From Croceivirga sp009797885 (GTDB taxonomy: Bacteria > Bacteroidota > Bacteroidia > Flavobacteriales > Flavobacteriaceae): a DNA stretch of 64,000 nt. Of the stretch, positions 1 through 7,245 are shown piece by piece. Position 1 is the stretch's first letter, and each line of letters starts with the position of its first letter. Both the position numbers and the translations under genes were made by a program. Where the stretch lies: positions 1,302,001-1,366,000 of the forward strand of contig AP035880.1 of NCBI GenBank assembly GCA_045866215.1, given 5' to 3'. A model generated the notes under the pieces. That model searched no databases, had not been told where the DNA came from, and saw only the letters and a program-made list of their open reading frames with translations.

Positions 1-2
1 AT

Positions 3-389
3 GAACAAGCCACGATAAAAACGGGAACACTACAACATAGGTTGCGGATGGAACACCGGTGGATCGACAAACCCACCAAAAACATCTTCAACACCAGGTT
101 ACGCTATAGACTTGGTTTTAAACAAAGACTTGGTACTACCTATTATATTAAGTGTACGGACGAACCGTTTTTCAATTTTGATGAACTCTATATTGACCAA
201 AACCGATTTTTTGTGGGTATTGGGAGAAAACTGGGTAAGGATGTTTCCATGGAGTTCGGATATTTTAAAACCCATGTAGGCAAAAAAAACTTTGATAGAC
301 TAAGGGTAGCCATTCATTTAAAAACCCTATTCTTTAAAAGAAATCCGGAGGATCTCACCCAGTCAGATTTTGCTGATTCCTCAAAATAG
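3..389 (+). CDS. DUF2490-family outer-membrane protein, C-terminal part only
   Basis: The frame runs in from the left edge with no stop, so the true start lies outside the window and about 128 C-terminal residues are visible. These show the amphipathic, aromatic-rich strand pattern of DUF2490 barrels, with the family-like stretches HRLRMEHRW and RLRYRLGFK near the beginning and a last strand ending in HLKTLFFKR. The family is predicted to be outer-membrane beta-barrels of unknown function, common in Bacteroidota. tonB follows in the same direction but has its own promoter, so the two are probably separate transcription units. The family call is from pattern recognition only. Confidence 0.75.
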   Translation, partial: EQATIKTGTLQHRLRMEHRWIDKPTKNIFNTRLRYRLGFKQRLGTTYYIKCTDEPFFNFDELYIDQNRFFVGIGRKLGKDVSMEFGYFKTHVGKKNFDRLRVAIHLKTLFFKRNPEDLTQSDFADSSK

Positions 390-408
390 TGGTCATAAAA
401 TTGGAAAC

Positions 409-452
409 TTGATAAATATCATGTTTTTTCCGGCATATGAATTCTACTTTTA
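409..452 (+). promoter_or_regulatory. Crp/Fnr-type operator and −7 element of tonB
   Basis: TTGATAAATATCAT at 409-422 is a 14-bp dyad of the shared type NTGAY-N4-RTCAN. A −7-like element TACTTTTA lies at 445-452. The operator centre (415.5) is 29.5 bp from the T of TA, as in the other promoters of this set, giving a predicted +1 near 457. That leaves room for either ATG at 464 or 476. Confidence 0.75.
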
Positions 453-475
453 TCAACAAATAAATGTTAAATGTC

Positions 476-1198
476 ATGGAAGTCAAGAAAAACCCAAAAG
501 CCGATCTAAATCGAAATAGTGGCCTATATTTTGTAATTGGGCTGACTATAGTATTGTTTGCCACTTGGCGAATGTTGGAGCACAAAACCTATGTCTCCGA
601 TGAAGAATTCGTCAATGTATTGAATGTAATGGATGAAATGGATGAAGAAGTGCCCATCACTGAACTCATAAAGACACCTCCACCTCCACCGCCACCAACA
701 ACTCCTGATGTGATAGAAGTTGTAGAGGATATGGAAGAAGTGGAAGAGACCATCATTGAAAGTACCGAAAGTAGCCAGGATACGTTTGTTGAGGAAGTTG
801 TAAGTGTTGATGATGTCGATGTTGGAGAGGAAGAGGAAGAGATTTTGGTTCCATTTGCGGTTATTGAAAACGTTCCCGTATTTCCAGGCTGTGAAAACCT
901 GGGCAGTGAAGCGGAACGTAAAGCTTGCTTTAACCGAAAAATCCAGGAACATATTCAAAAGAATTTTAATTATCCGAAAACTGCCTTGGAAATGGGCATA
1001 AGTGGAAGGGTCTTCGTACAGTTCGAAATTGATGGTACCGGTAAAGTTTCCGGCATTAGAAAACGTGGACCAGACCGCCTTTTGGAAGAGGAAGCTGTTC
1101 GAATTATAGCTTCACTTCCACAGATGAAGCCGGGAATGCAGCGTGGCCGTCCAGCAAAAGTTGGCTATAGTATCCCTATTAATTTTATGATGCAATAG
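476..1198 (+). CDS. tonB: TonB energy-transducing protein
   Basis: Periplasm-spanning protein that passes proton-motive energy from ExbBD to outer-membrane receptors. I chose ATG 476 because homologues begin with MEVKKNPKADL; an in-frame ATG at 464 adds four residues. One membrane segment lies at about residues 16-33, followed by a proline run of seven and a long acidic Glu/Asp/Val linker in place of the usual Lys-Pro linker. The C-terminal TonB domain covers roughly residues 145-240, with YPKTALEMGISGRVFVQFEI and a closing YSIPINFMMQ. The promoter carries the Fnr-type operator also found before the copper receptor, so it may energise copper uptake under low oxygen. exbB/exbD are not in the window. 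Confidence 0.9.
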   Translation: MEVKKNPKADLNRNSGLYFVIGLTIVLFATWRMLEHKTYVSDEEFVNVLNVMDEMDEEVPITELIKTPPPPPPPTTPDVIEVVEDMEEVEETIIESTESSQDTFVEEVVSVDDVDVGEEEEEILVPFAVIENVPVFPGCENLGSEAERKACFNRKIQEHIQKNFNYPKTALEMGISGRVFVQFEIDGTGKVSGIRKRGPDRLLEEEAVRIIASLPQMKPGMQRGRPAKVGYSIPINFMMQ

Positions 1199-1223
1199 CT
1201 GGGTTTCCATAACATTCATTTTG

Positions 1224-1257
1224 GCCCCGGAGTCTTTAAAAGCTTCGGGGCTTTTTT
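1224..1257 (+). terminator. Rho-independent terminator of tonB
   Basis: Stem GCCCCGGAG / CTTCGGGGC (one G·T pair) with a 10-nt loop is followed by TTTTTT. The U-tract overlaps the stop codon of the convergent minus-strand gene. The reverse strand lacks a T-run, so it looks one-directional. Confidence 0.85.
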
Positions 1258-2449
1258 ATTGCCATGGCGCTTTTTGATAGTCCGTGGCCTTGGAATTGCG
1301 TTCCCTATTTTTTAAGACCAGATGGGTTTTATCCATCTCCCGGGTCCTGTATCCCAATAAATGGAAAAAAGACTTTGCAAAAAATCGGGCAATCCGTTTG
1401 TCTACATAAAGCGCATCTTTTTTGGCAGACGCCCATTTCACCCCTGGCAATAAGGCCAAAAAATCATCAAACCTTAACTTTCTAAGATATTTTGACAACC
1501 ACAGGAAAAAGTACGGGATGCTCCGAATAAAGTAAAAACCTTCGTAACCCTTATCTTGGTACAGTGGCATGAACAATTGCCTACTTTTCTCCGTGGTTAT
1601 TGAAGTGCCTTGGGCTATGGAAATTGTAGTGCCCTTGGGTACGGTTTGAAAATTGATAAAACCGGGGAGCATTTCAAATTCCTCGCCCTCTTTAATTAGA
1701 TACTGGTAGTAGATTTCAAAAAAACGTTTTGGGGTCCTGGATTTATTCAGCTTCATCCGCAAGGTTTTGAGCTCTTGCTTACGCATGGAGCAATACCCGG
1801 TGAGCCCCAAGGTATACCAAATAAAGTTTTCCGCGTTTACGATGGCTTTGATATCTTCATGTTGTCCACTTTCAAAACCAAAGGCCACATAACCCAAATC
1901 GTTGATATAACTCAGTAAGGCCCCTGTTAAGTACTCTTCAATACCAAGAATACTGGGCAGGGGAAAGTTTCTGGTAAATCTTCGGTTCAACAGGCTATCA
2001 TTCATGACAATAAAAGGTTCCGTTTCACCGGAAGTAGTATGTAAATCAATGAAGTAAAATGGTGGGGAAGCGGTTTCCAAAATCTGATTGATCAAGGTAT
2101 GCAAAGACAGCATCTCTTTCTCTTCAATACTTCTGGAAGGCTTTGGGGAGGATAGACTTTCCATTCTATGGGGAAACCATATCCTGTTCAAGTCTTCGTC
2201 AATAAAACGGGCATCTATCGGCAGTGCCGACAAATTACCGGCAATACCAAAAAATTCACCGGAAAAATGACCCGATCCGTCTTCCATCTGGGAGAAAACA
2301 TTCTGCAAGGCTTTGACCCCGGCAGGCTCGTTTCCATGAATGCCCCCAAAAAATACTACCGTTGGACCTGGAGCTTCTCCTTTAATATGGCCAATAATCC
2401 TATGCACCTCTTTAGAGGTCCCATTTATTGTTGTAACAGGTTGGGGCAT
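1256..2449 (-). CDS. Aspartoacylase/succinylglutamate desuccinylase-like zinc hydrolase
   Basis: M14-like AstE/AspA family hydrolase, 397 residues. The zinc/catalytic signature is visible: GGIHGNEPAG near residues 35-44 (His and Glu ligands), DEDLNRIW near 83-90 and FIDLHTTSGE near 133-142 (His ligand). Family members remove acyl or acid groups from amino acids. The extra C-terminal ~150 residues are longer than in AstE. Its ATG overlaps the TAA of the upstream GCS2-like gene by one base (TAATG), so the two are translationally coupled and should act on the same compound. Substrate unknown; a role in processing a gamma-glutamyl or peptide-like product of the partner is inference. Confidence 0.8.
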   Translation of the reverse strand: MPQPVTTINGTSKEVHRIIGHIKGEAPGPTVVFFGGIHGNEPAGVKALQNVFSQMEDGSGHFSGEFFGIAGNLSALPIDARFIDEDLNRIWFPHRMESLSSPKPSRSIEEKEMLSLHTLINQILETASPPFYFIDLHTTSGETEPFIVMNDSLLNRRFTRNFPLPSILGIEEYLTGALLSYINDLGYVAFGFESGQHEDIKAIVNAENFIWYTLGLTGYCSMRKQELKTLRMKLNKSRTPKRFFEIYYQYLIKEGEEFEMLPGFINFQTVPKGTTISIAQGTSITTEKSRQLFMPLYQDKGYEGFYFIRSIPYFFLWLSKYLRKLRFDDFLALLPGVKWASAKKDALYVDKRIARFFAKSFFHLLGYRTREMDKTHLVLKNRERNSKATDYQKAPWQ

Positions 2450-4296
2450 TAAGAAAAATCCGTTTTACTGAGAATTCCTACCAAAGTATTGTCCAATACC
2501 ACCGGAAGACAACCAATTTTATTTGTTTCCATGGATGCTAAAGCTAGGGAAACTTCTGATTCTGGCGAAATGGTAATGACATCTTTTATCATAACATCCG
2601 ACACTACGGTACTCTCAAAATTGACTTCTTTTTCCAAAGATTCCAAATACCCCCAGGTAAGAAGCCCTGCCAATTCCCCATGATCATTTTCCACCGGGAT
2701 ATGATGAATCCCATTCCATTCCATAATGGCCTTTGCCATACTCACATAGTCATCCTCGTTCAGTTTCAACAGATGGGTGGTCATTAATTCCTTGACCAAT
2801 CTAGGGGTGCGTTTAACCTTTTCCAGATGAATGTCTTCCCACTTATGGATTGGGAGGTTATTGGTCTGATTTTCCACCATTTTCTTGGTCAATAGCACGA
2901 GTGACTTATCCGTTTTGAACTTTTTCTTTAGTTTTCTTAGGTTGGCCACTTGCCACTGTTCCCCCGTCCTGCCTTTGGTCCTGGCCTCAATTATGCCCAA
3001 AAGGCGTTCTACGTCCTCATCATCCACACCACATCTATGTAGCCCCTTATAAGCGATGGGCAAAAGTTTGTTCAAAACCAATTTCTTGGCGGTATAAGAT
3101 TCACCGCACCAGGAAAACAAAGTCTCTTTTCCAGATCTTGCAGCTTTGATAAAATTGGTTTTCGCAGCTTTAAAATCCATTTGTGAAGGCATATCATCAA
3201 AGGTCTTTGGACGACCCTTCATCAATCCAACCCAAAAAGCAAAGTTTGCTATCTCATCCAATACGGAAGGCCCGGAAGGGATATATCTATTTTCGATCCT
3301 AAGATGGGGCTTCCCATTGCCAACACCATAGCAGGCCCTGTTCCACCTATAGACCGTTCCATTGTGCAAACAAAGTGCAGGAAGTTTGGGTATCTCCCCA
3401 CTGTTCAACTTTTCAAGGGAATTCTGCTCAATGGGTTTGGTCAATAATATACGGTGCTTGGAAATATCTTGCTTAAATATTTCCGCCACATCGCCTTTTT
3501 CCCAATGGTCCCCAAAGCCAACCCTTGGCGTTTGATTGCGAAGGGCCGAGGCCGTTTTTCGGGTATCCAGACTTTGTTGGAACAAAGCTATCCTGGTTTC
3601 TTTCCATAACTCCCTGCCCATGAGCAGTGGAGAGTTGCAGCAGACCGAAAGTACGGGGCCAGCTATGGCCTGGGCCCAGTTATAGCTTTGTACAAAATCA
3701 TGGGAAGGTATCTGAAGGTGCAATTGGAAGCTTGTATTACAGGCCTCAAACATCACGGAATCATGTCTTAGGAACAGTTCATCCACCCCACGGATTTTGA
3801 GATTAAAATCGCCTCCCTTATAGGTTTTAAGCATTTCATTCAATGCAAAATACCGCGGTATGGGGGTCAAATGATCCAGTCCAACCTCCTTTTTACCAAT
3901 GGTGGGCAAAATTCCGGCCAACAATAGTTTAGCGTTCAACTTATTGGCCTTTTTAGCTGCCTTTTCAAGTAATCTACGCAATTGGTCCTCAACCAGTGAA
4001 AAACAATTCCCTTTTAGTTCAAAGGGATCCAGGTTGATCTCAATATTGTAACTCGCCAATTCAGTAGTAAAATGCGCATCGTTGATAGTATCCAACAATT
4101 CCAGGTTTACCCCAAACGGCCTGTAGTCGCCATCTATGAGACAGAGTTCCTGCTCTGCCCCGATACGAACGATATCATCTTCAAAAAGCCCTCTTTCCAA
4201 TAAAAGCTCAAGTGCCTTAATATCGTCTATTAAATGTTGTACAAAGGCCATACGTTCTACAATGTCCTTTGTATTGTTTTTAATCATTTCTCCCAT
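2449..4296 (-). CDS. GCS2-like carboxylate-amine ligase with C-terminal CBS pair
   Basis: Member of the glutamate-cysteine ligase family 2 superfamily; such enzymes join an amine to a carboxylate using ATP. The N-terminal ~450 residues carry GCS2 marks: RIGAEQELCLID (metal/ATP-site Glu), YNIEINLDP and the Arg-rich LRIENRYIPSGPSVLDE. The C-terminal ~130 residues form two CBS motifs (MTTHLLKLNEDD and VVSDVMIKDVITISPE), usually adenine-nucleotide sensors. I chose ATG 4296 (MGEMIKNN); an upstream ATG at 4350 adds an unconvincing basic stretch, and ATG 4287 is also possible. It is coupled to the downstream aspartoacylase-like gene. This is not the ordinary glutathione enzyme; the product is unknown. 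Confidence 0.8.
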   Translation of the reverse strand: MGEMIKNNTKDIVERMAFVQHLIDDIKALELLLERGLFEDDIVRIGAEQELCLIDGDYRPFGVNLELLDTINDAHFTTELASYNIEINLDPFELKGNCFSLVEDQLRRLLEKAAKKANKLNAKLLLAGILPTIGKKEVGLDHLTPIPRYFALNEMLKTYKGGDFNLKIRGVDELFLRHDSVMFEACNTSFQLHLQIPSHDFVQSYNWAQAIAGPVLSVCCNSPLLMGRELWKETRIALFQQSLDTRKTASALRNQTPRVGFGDHWEKGDVAEIFKQDISKHRILLTKPIEQNSLEKLNSGEIPKLPALCLHNGTVYRWNRACYGVGNGKPHLRIENRYIPSGPSVLDEIANFAFWVGLMKGRPKTFDDMPSQMDFKAAKTNFIKAARSGKETLFSWCGESYTAKKLVLNKLLPIAYKGLHRCGVDDEDVERLLGIIEARTKGRTGEQWQVANLRKLKKKFKTDKSLVLLTKKMVENQTNNLPIHKWEDIHLEKVKRTPRLVKELMTTHLLKLNEDDYVSMAKAIMEWNGIHHIPVENDHGELAGLLTWGYLESLEKEVNFESTVVSDVMIKDVITISPESEVSLALASMETNKIGCLPVVLDNTLVGILSKTDFS

Positions 4297-4383
4297 AAGG
4301 AGCTTCTTTTTAACAAATCTAACGATCCGTCGGCGTTGAAAACATGACAATTATCAGCCCAGACGCTTTCAAAATAGGCCAAA

Positions 4384-4427
4384 ATGATATTTATCATATT
4401 TTCTTTGGTTGAACGCCGATACTTTTG
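4384..4427 (+). promoter_or_regulatory. Crp/Fnr-type operator and −7 element of hemN
   Basis: Operator ATGATATTTATCAT (4384-4397) is a perfect dyad around a TT centre. The −7 element TACTTTTG (4420-4427) matches TAnnTTTG fully. Centre-to-T distance is 29.5 bp, placing the operator at about −41.5 with +1 near 4432 and a 14-nt leader before ATG 4446. Confidence 0.85.
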
Positions 4428-4445
4428 GAAGTATATTGAACAGGT

Positions 4446-5804
4446 ATGTGCAATTTAACGAGCAAATATAATGTTCCCGGCCCGCGTTATACCAGCTATC
4501 CAACTGTCCCGTACTGGGATGGGGATTGTTTCTCCGGTAAAAAATGGAAGGAAAGTGTAAGGCAACGTTTTGATGAGTCTGGAAAAGAGGGCATAAGTGT
4601 TTATATACATCTCCCCTTTTGTGAAAGTATGTGCACTTTTTGTGGTTGTCATAAACGAATTACCAAAAAACACGAGGTAGAAGCACCTTATATCAACACA
4701 TTACTTAAGGAATGGGTACTTTACCGGGATATTCTTGGGCAAAAACCTTTGATTAAGGAACTACATCTTGGTGGAGGAACACCCACTTTTTTTTCGCCGG
4801 AAAACCTGACCCGCCTCATTAATGGTATATTTAGGTTTGCCGATAGGGCTCCCGACGCCGAACTAAGCTTTGAAGGACACCCAAACAATACGACCAAAGC
4901 ACACTTACAGGCCCTCTATGATCTGGGGTTTAGAAGGGTTTGCTTTGGTGTACAGGACTATAACGAAAACGTACAGTTGGCCATAAATCGGATACAACCT
5001 TTCGAAAAGGTGAAGTCCGTAACGGAAATGGCAAGGGAGGTTGGTTATACCTCCGTTGGTCACGATTTGGTCTACGGACTACCATTCCAATCCGTGGATG
5101 ATGTTAAGAACACCATTGAATATACCAATATAATAAGGCCCGATCGTATCGCCTTTTATAGCTATGCCCATGTTCCCTGGCGAAAGGGAAACGGACAGCG
5201 CGGATACCTGGATAGCGACCTTCCCAATACGGAGGATAAAAAACTGCAGTATGAAATTGGGAAACAATGGTTGTTGGCCAAAGGCTACAAGGAAATTGGA
5301 ATGGATCATTTTGCGGTGGAATCGGATGACCTTTACCTAGCCATAGAGAAAGGGACCTTACACCGGAATTTTATGGGATACACCCCTTCCAAAACCCAGT
5401 TAATGATTGGACTTGGGGCAAGTAGCATAAGCGACAGCTGGCATGCTTTTGCCCAAAATGTGAAGAGCATTGAAGAATACCAACATTTAATAGCACACGA
5501 TATTGTTCCTGTGTATCGCGGACATATTTTGAATGAAGAGGACAAATTGATCCGCAAACATATCTTAAATTTAATGTGCCACTTTACCACCTCTTGGGAC
5601 GTTGAACAGACCCAACATTTGGACTTTGGGCACATTATGGACAATCTGCGCGAATTGGAGACGGATGGATTGGTCCACATAGGTCCCAATAGCATTGAAG
5701 TGACGGAAAAAGGAAGACCATTCATTAGAAATATAAGTATGGCATTTGATCTAAAATTACACCGAAAGCAGCCGGAAACCCGTCTGTTTTCCATGACTGT
5801 TTAA
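4446..5804 (+). CDS. hemN: Oxygen-independent coproporphyrinogen III oxidase
   Basis: Radical-SAM enzyme that decarboxylates coproporphyrinogen III to protoporphyrinogen IX without oxygen, needed for haem under low oxygen. The radical-SAM cluster motif is CESMCTFCGC (Cys59, 63, 66 and the extra 68 that marks true HemN rather than HemW). HLGGGTPTF (SAM-binding glycine-rich stretch) and the N-terminal GPRYTSYPTVPYW are also diagnostic, and 452 residues is the normal length. The promoter has a perfect Fnr-type site, matching expected anaerobic induction. usp follows 37 bp downstream, with a short hairpin (arms ACCTGTC/GACAGGT, 5808-5825) between them. It would supply haem for the cbb3 and cytochrome c genes nearby. 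Confidence 0.95.
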   Translation: MCNLTSKYNVPGPRYTSYPTVPYWDGDCFSGKKWKESVRQRFDESGKEGISVYIHLPFCESMCTFCGCHKRITKKHEVEAPYINTLLKEWVLYRDILGQKPLIKELHLGGGTPTFFSPENLTRLINGIFRFADRAPDAELSFEGHPNNTTKAHLQALYDLGFRRVCFGVQDYNENVQLAINRIQPFEKVKSVTEMAREVGYTSVGHDLVYGLPFQSVDDVKNTIEYTNIIRPDRIAFYSYAHVPWRKGNGQRGYLDSDLPNTEDKKLQYEIGKQWLLAKGYKEIGMDHFAVESDDLYLAIEKGTLHRNFMGYTPSKTQLMIGLGASSISDSWHAFAQNVKSIEEYQHLIAHDIVPVYRGHILNEEDKLIRKHILNLMCHFTTSWDVEQTQHLDFGHIMDNLRELETDGLVHIGPNSIEVTEKGRPFIRNISMAFDLKLHRKQPETRLFSMTV

Positions 5805-5841
5805 TCCACCTGTCCATTGACAGGTCCTAAATCTTATAAAA

Positions 5842-6663
5842 ATGAAAAGTATAATTGTACCCATAGATTTTTCGGAACAATCCGAAGTTGCCCTAAAAGT
5901 AGCGGCCAACTTGGCCAAAAAAATCGATTCGGAGCTGTTTGTACTCCATATGCTGGAACTTTCCCCTGCTATTATGAGCAGTGGCGAATATTTGCCCCAA
6001 GAGCATATTGTCCACTTAATGAAGCTTACGGAAAAACGTTTTTCGGAGTTTCTGGCAAAAGACTATTTAAAGGATGTAAACGTCACTCCGATCATTAAGC
6101 ACTATAAGGTACTTAGTGAAATCAACAACGTGGCCGAAAAGCACGAAATTGATCTAATAGTGATGGGATCGCATGGTACGGATGGCCTTCAGGAACTATT
6201 TATTGGCTCCAATACGGAACGCGTGGTGCGCAGCTCCGAAATCCCGGTTTTGGTAGTTAAGGGAGAAGTGGAAAACTTCAAGGCCGAACGCTTTATTTTC
6301 GCTAGTGATTTTAAGGAAGAAAGTGTACCGGCAGTGAAAAAGGCCGTTGAATTTGCCAAATTACTGGGTGCAGAACTTAAACTGGTATACATCAATACAC
6401 CCGCGGATGCCTTTCTAAGTACGGAAGATGCCTACAGCCGTATTTCCAAATTTTTGAATATCGCCATGTTGGGATTGGAAGTCGATATCTATAACGATTA
6501 CAGCGTTGAAAAAGGCGTCCTGAATTATGCTGAGTCCAATGCCGCCGATTTAATTGGTATACCCACGCACGGAAGGCAGGGACTTTCCCACTTCTTTATG
6601 GGAAGTATTGGAGAGGATATTGCCAACCACAGTAAAATACCTGTGGTTACCTTTAAACTATAA
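5842..6663 (+). CDS. Tandem-domain universal stress protein
   Basis: 273 residues with two UspA folds. The first (about 1-142) opens with SIIVPIDFSEQSE and carries the ATP-binding signature G-2x-G-9x-G-S as GSHGTDGLQELFIGSNTE; the second (about 150-273) ends with GIPTHGRQGLSHFFMGSIGE. Such proteins bind ATP and are induced by stress, growth arrest or anoxia; a specific function cannot be read from the sequence. It lies just behind hemN with no promoter of its own visible, so it is probably co-transcribed from the Fnr-type promoter. A second usp (32884-33780) has its own copy of that promoter. Confidence 0.9.
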   Translation: MKSIIVPIDFSEQSEVALKVAANLAKKIDSELFVLHMLELSPAIMSSGEYLPQEHIVHLMKLTEKRFSEFLAKDYLKDVNVTPIIKHYKVLSEINNVAEKHEIDLIVMGSHGTDGLQELFIGSNTERVVRSSEIPVLVVKGEVENFKAERFIFASDFKEESVPAVKKAVEFAKLLGAELKLVYINTPADAFLSTEDAYSRISKFLNIAMLGLEVDIYNDYSVEKGVLNYAESNAADLIGIPTHGRQGLSHFFMGSIGEDIANHSKIPVVTFKL

Positions 6664-6686
6664 CTAACTAAACTGAGTATTTTTAG

Positions 6687-6714
6687 GACCCTTGCTGTCA
6701 TGACAGCAAGGGTC
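6687..6714. terminator. Perfect 28-bp palindrome behind hemN-usp
   Basis: Two 14-bp arms, GACCCTTGCTGTCA and its exact complement, meet without a spacer. The transcript would form a strong hairpin with a TCATGA tip 23 bp after the usp stop. The following bases TTCTAAAAAA lack a proper U-run, so it may be a weak terminator or RNA-stabilising hairpin rather than a classical terminator. Confidence 0.6.
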
Positions 6715-6743
6715 TTCTAAAAAAGGATATTTTTATCTTTTAT

Positions 6744-6787
6744 ATGATAAAAGTCAGTTTTTCCCTTCCGCATACCCCCTACTTTTG
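6744..6787 (+). promoter_or_regulatory. Crp/Fnr-type operator and −7 element of the copper-uptake pair
   Basis: Operator ATGATAAAAGTCAG (6744-6757) with TACTTTTG (6780-6787), spacing 29.5 bp. Predicted +1 is about 6792. That makes the GTG at 6792 leaderless and favours ATG 6804 as the start of the next gene. Confidence 0.85.
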
Positions 6788-6803
6788 AAGCGTGAAACAG
6801 CTT

Positions 6804-7166
6804 ATGGCCATACCGCTCATTTTTATCATGATGGTAAAACCATTATGGCCCGTAGCCGAATACATTATCAATTACAATTATATCGTCACCAACCTTTGCG
6901 AAAACAAAAACAGGCCCCAACTGGAATGCGATGGCAAATGCTATTTATCCAAAATGTTGGCCGAAGAATCCAGAAACCATCACAAGAATCCATTTGGTGA
7001 ACTACAAATGCTGGAAATCCCATTGCTATTGCCAATTGGTAGCACTTCCAATTCCATTGATTTTGAAATAAGGGCCCATCATAAGAACAATCCAATTGGA
7101 TTTTCGCAAAACTTGCACGCCCTTCTTCTTGCTTTCAAGATAATTCATCCCCCTGAGCTGTCCTAA
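6804..7166 (+). CDS. Small exported/membrane protein with CxGKCYL motif
   Basis: 120 residues from ATG 6804; a GTG at 6792 would add four residues but coincides with the predicted transcription start. The N-terminus has a hydrophobic stretch (MAIPLIFIMMVKPLWPV) that looks like a signal or anchor. It is followed by a cysteine block NLCEN...LECDGKCYLSKML with three Cys, suited to binding metal. No named family is recognised with certainty; I associate the C-x-G-K-C-Y-L pattern with small Bacteroidota proteins near TonB receptors. It shares a promoter with the downstream copper-type receptor, so a role in copper handling is likely but inferred. Confidence 0.65.
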   Translation: MAIPLIFIMMVKPLWPVAEYIINYNYIVTNLCENKNRPQLECDGKCYLSKMLAEESRNHHKNPFGELQMLEIPLLLPIGSTSNSIDFEIRAHHKNNPIGFSQNLHALLLAFKIIHPPELS

Positions 7167-7245
7167 AAACCGAAACCCGGTACCAATCCCTTAGGCGACA
7201 TTAAGCCTAAACTACTCGGAACAGTCGAATTATCAAATAACAATC

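Noticed and set aside
524..958. 144-codon minus-strand frame opposite tonB
   Set aside because: Antisense of the acidic/proline linker; composition (Phe, Ile, Trp runs) follows from the tonB codons.
4297..4350. Longer N-terminus for the GCS2-like protein
   Set aside because: The extra residues are basic and unlike the family; the shorter start also leaves room for the hemN promoter region.
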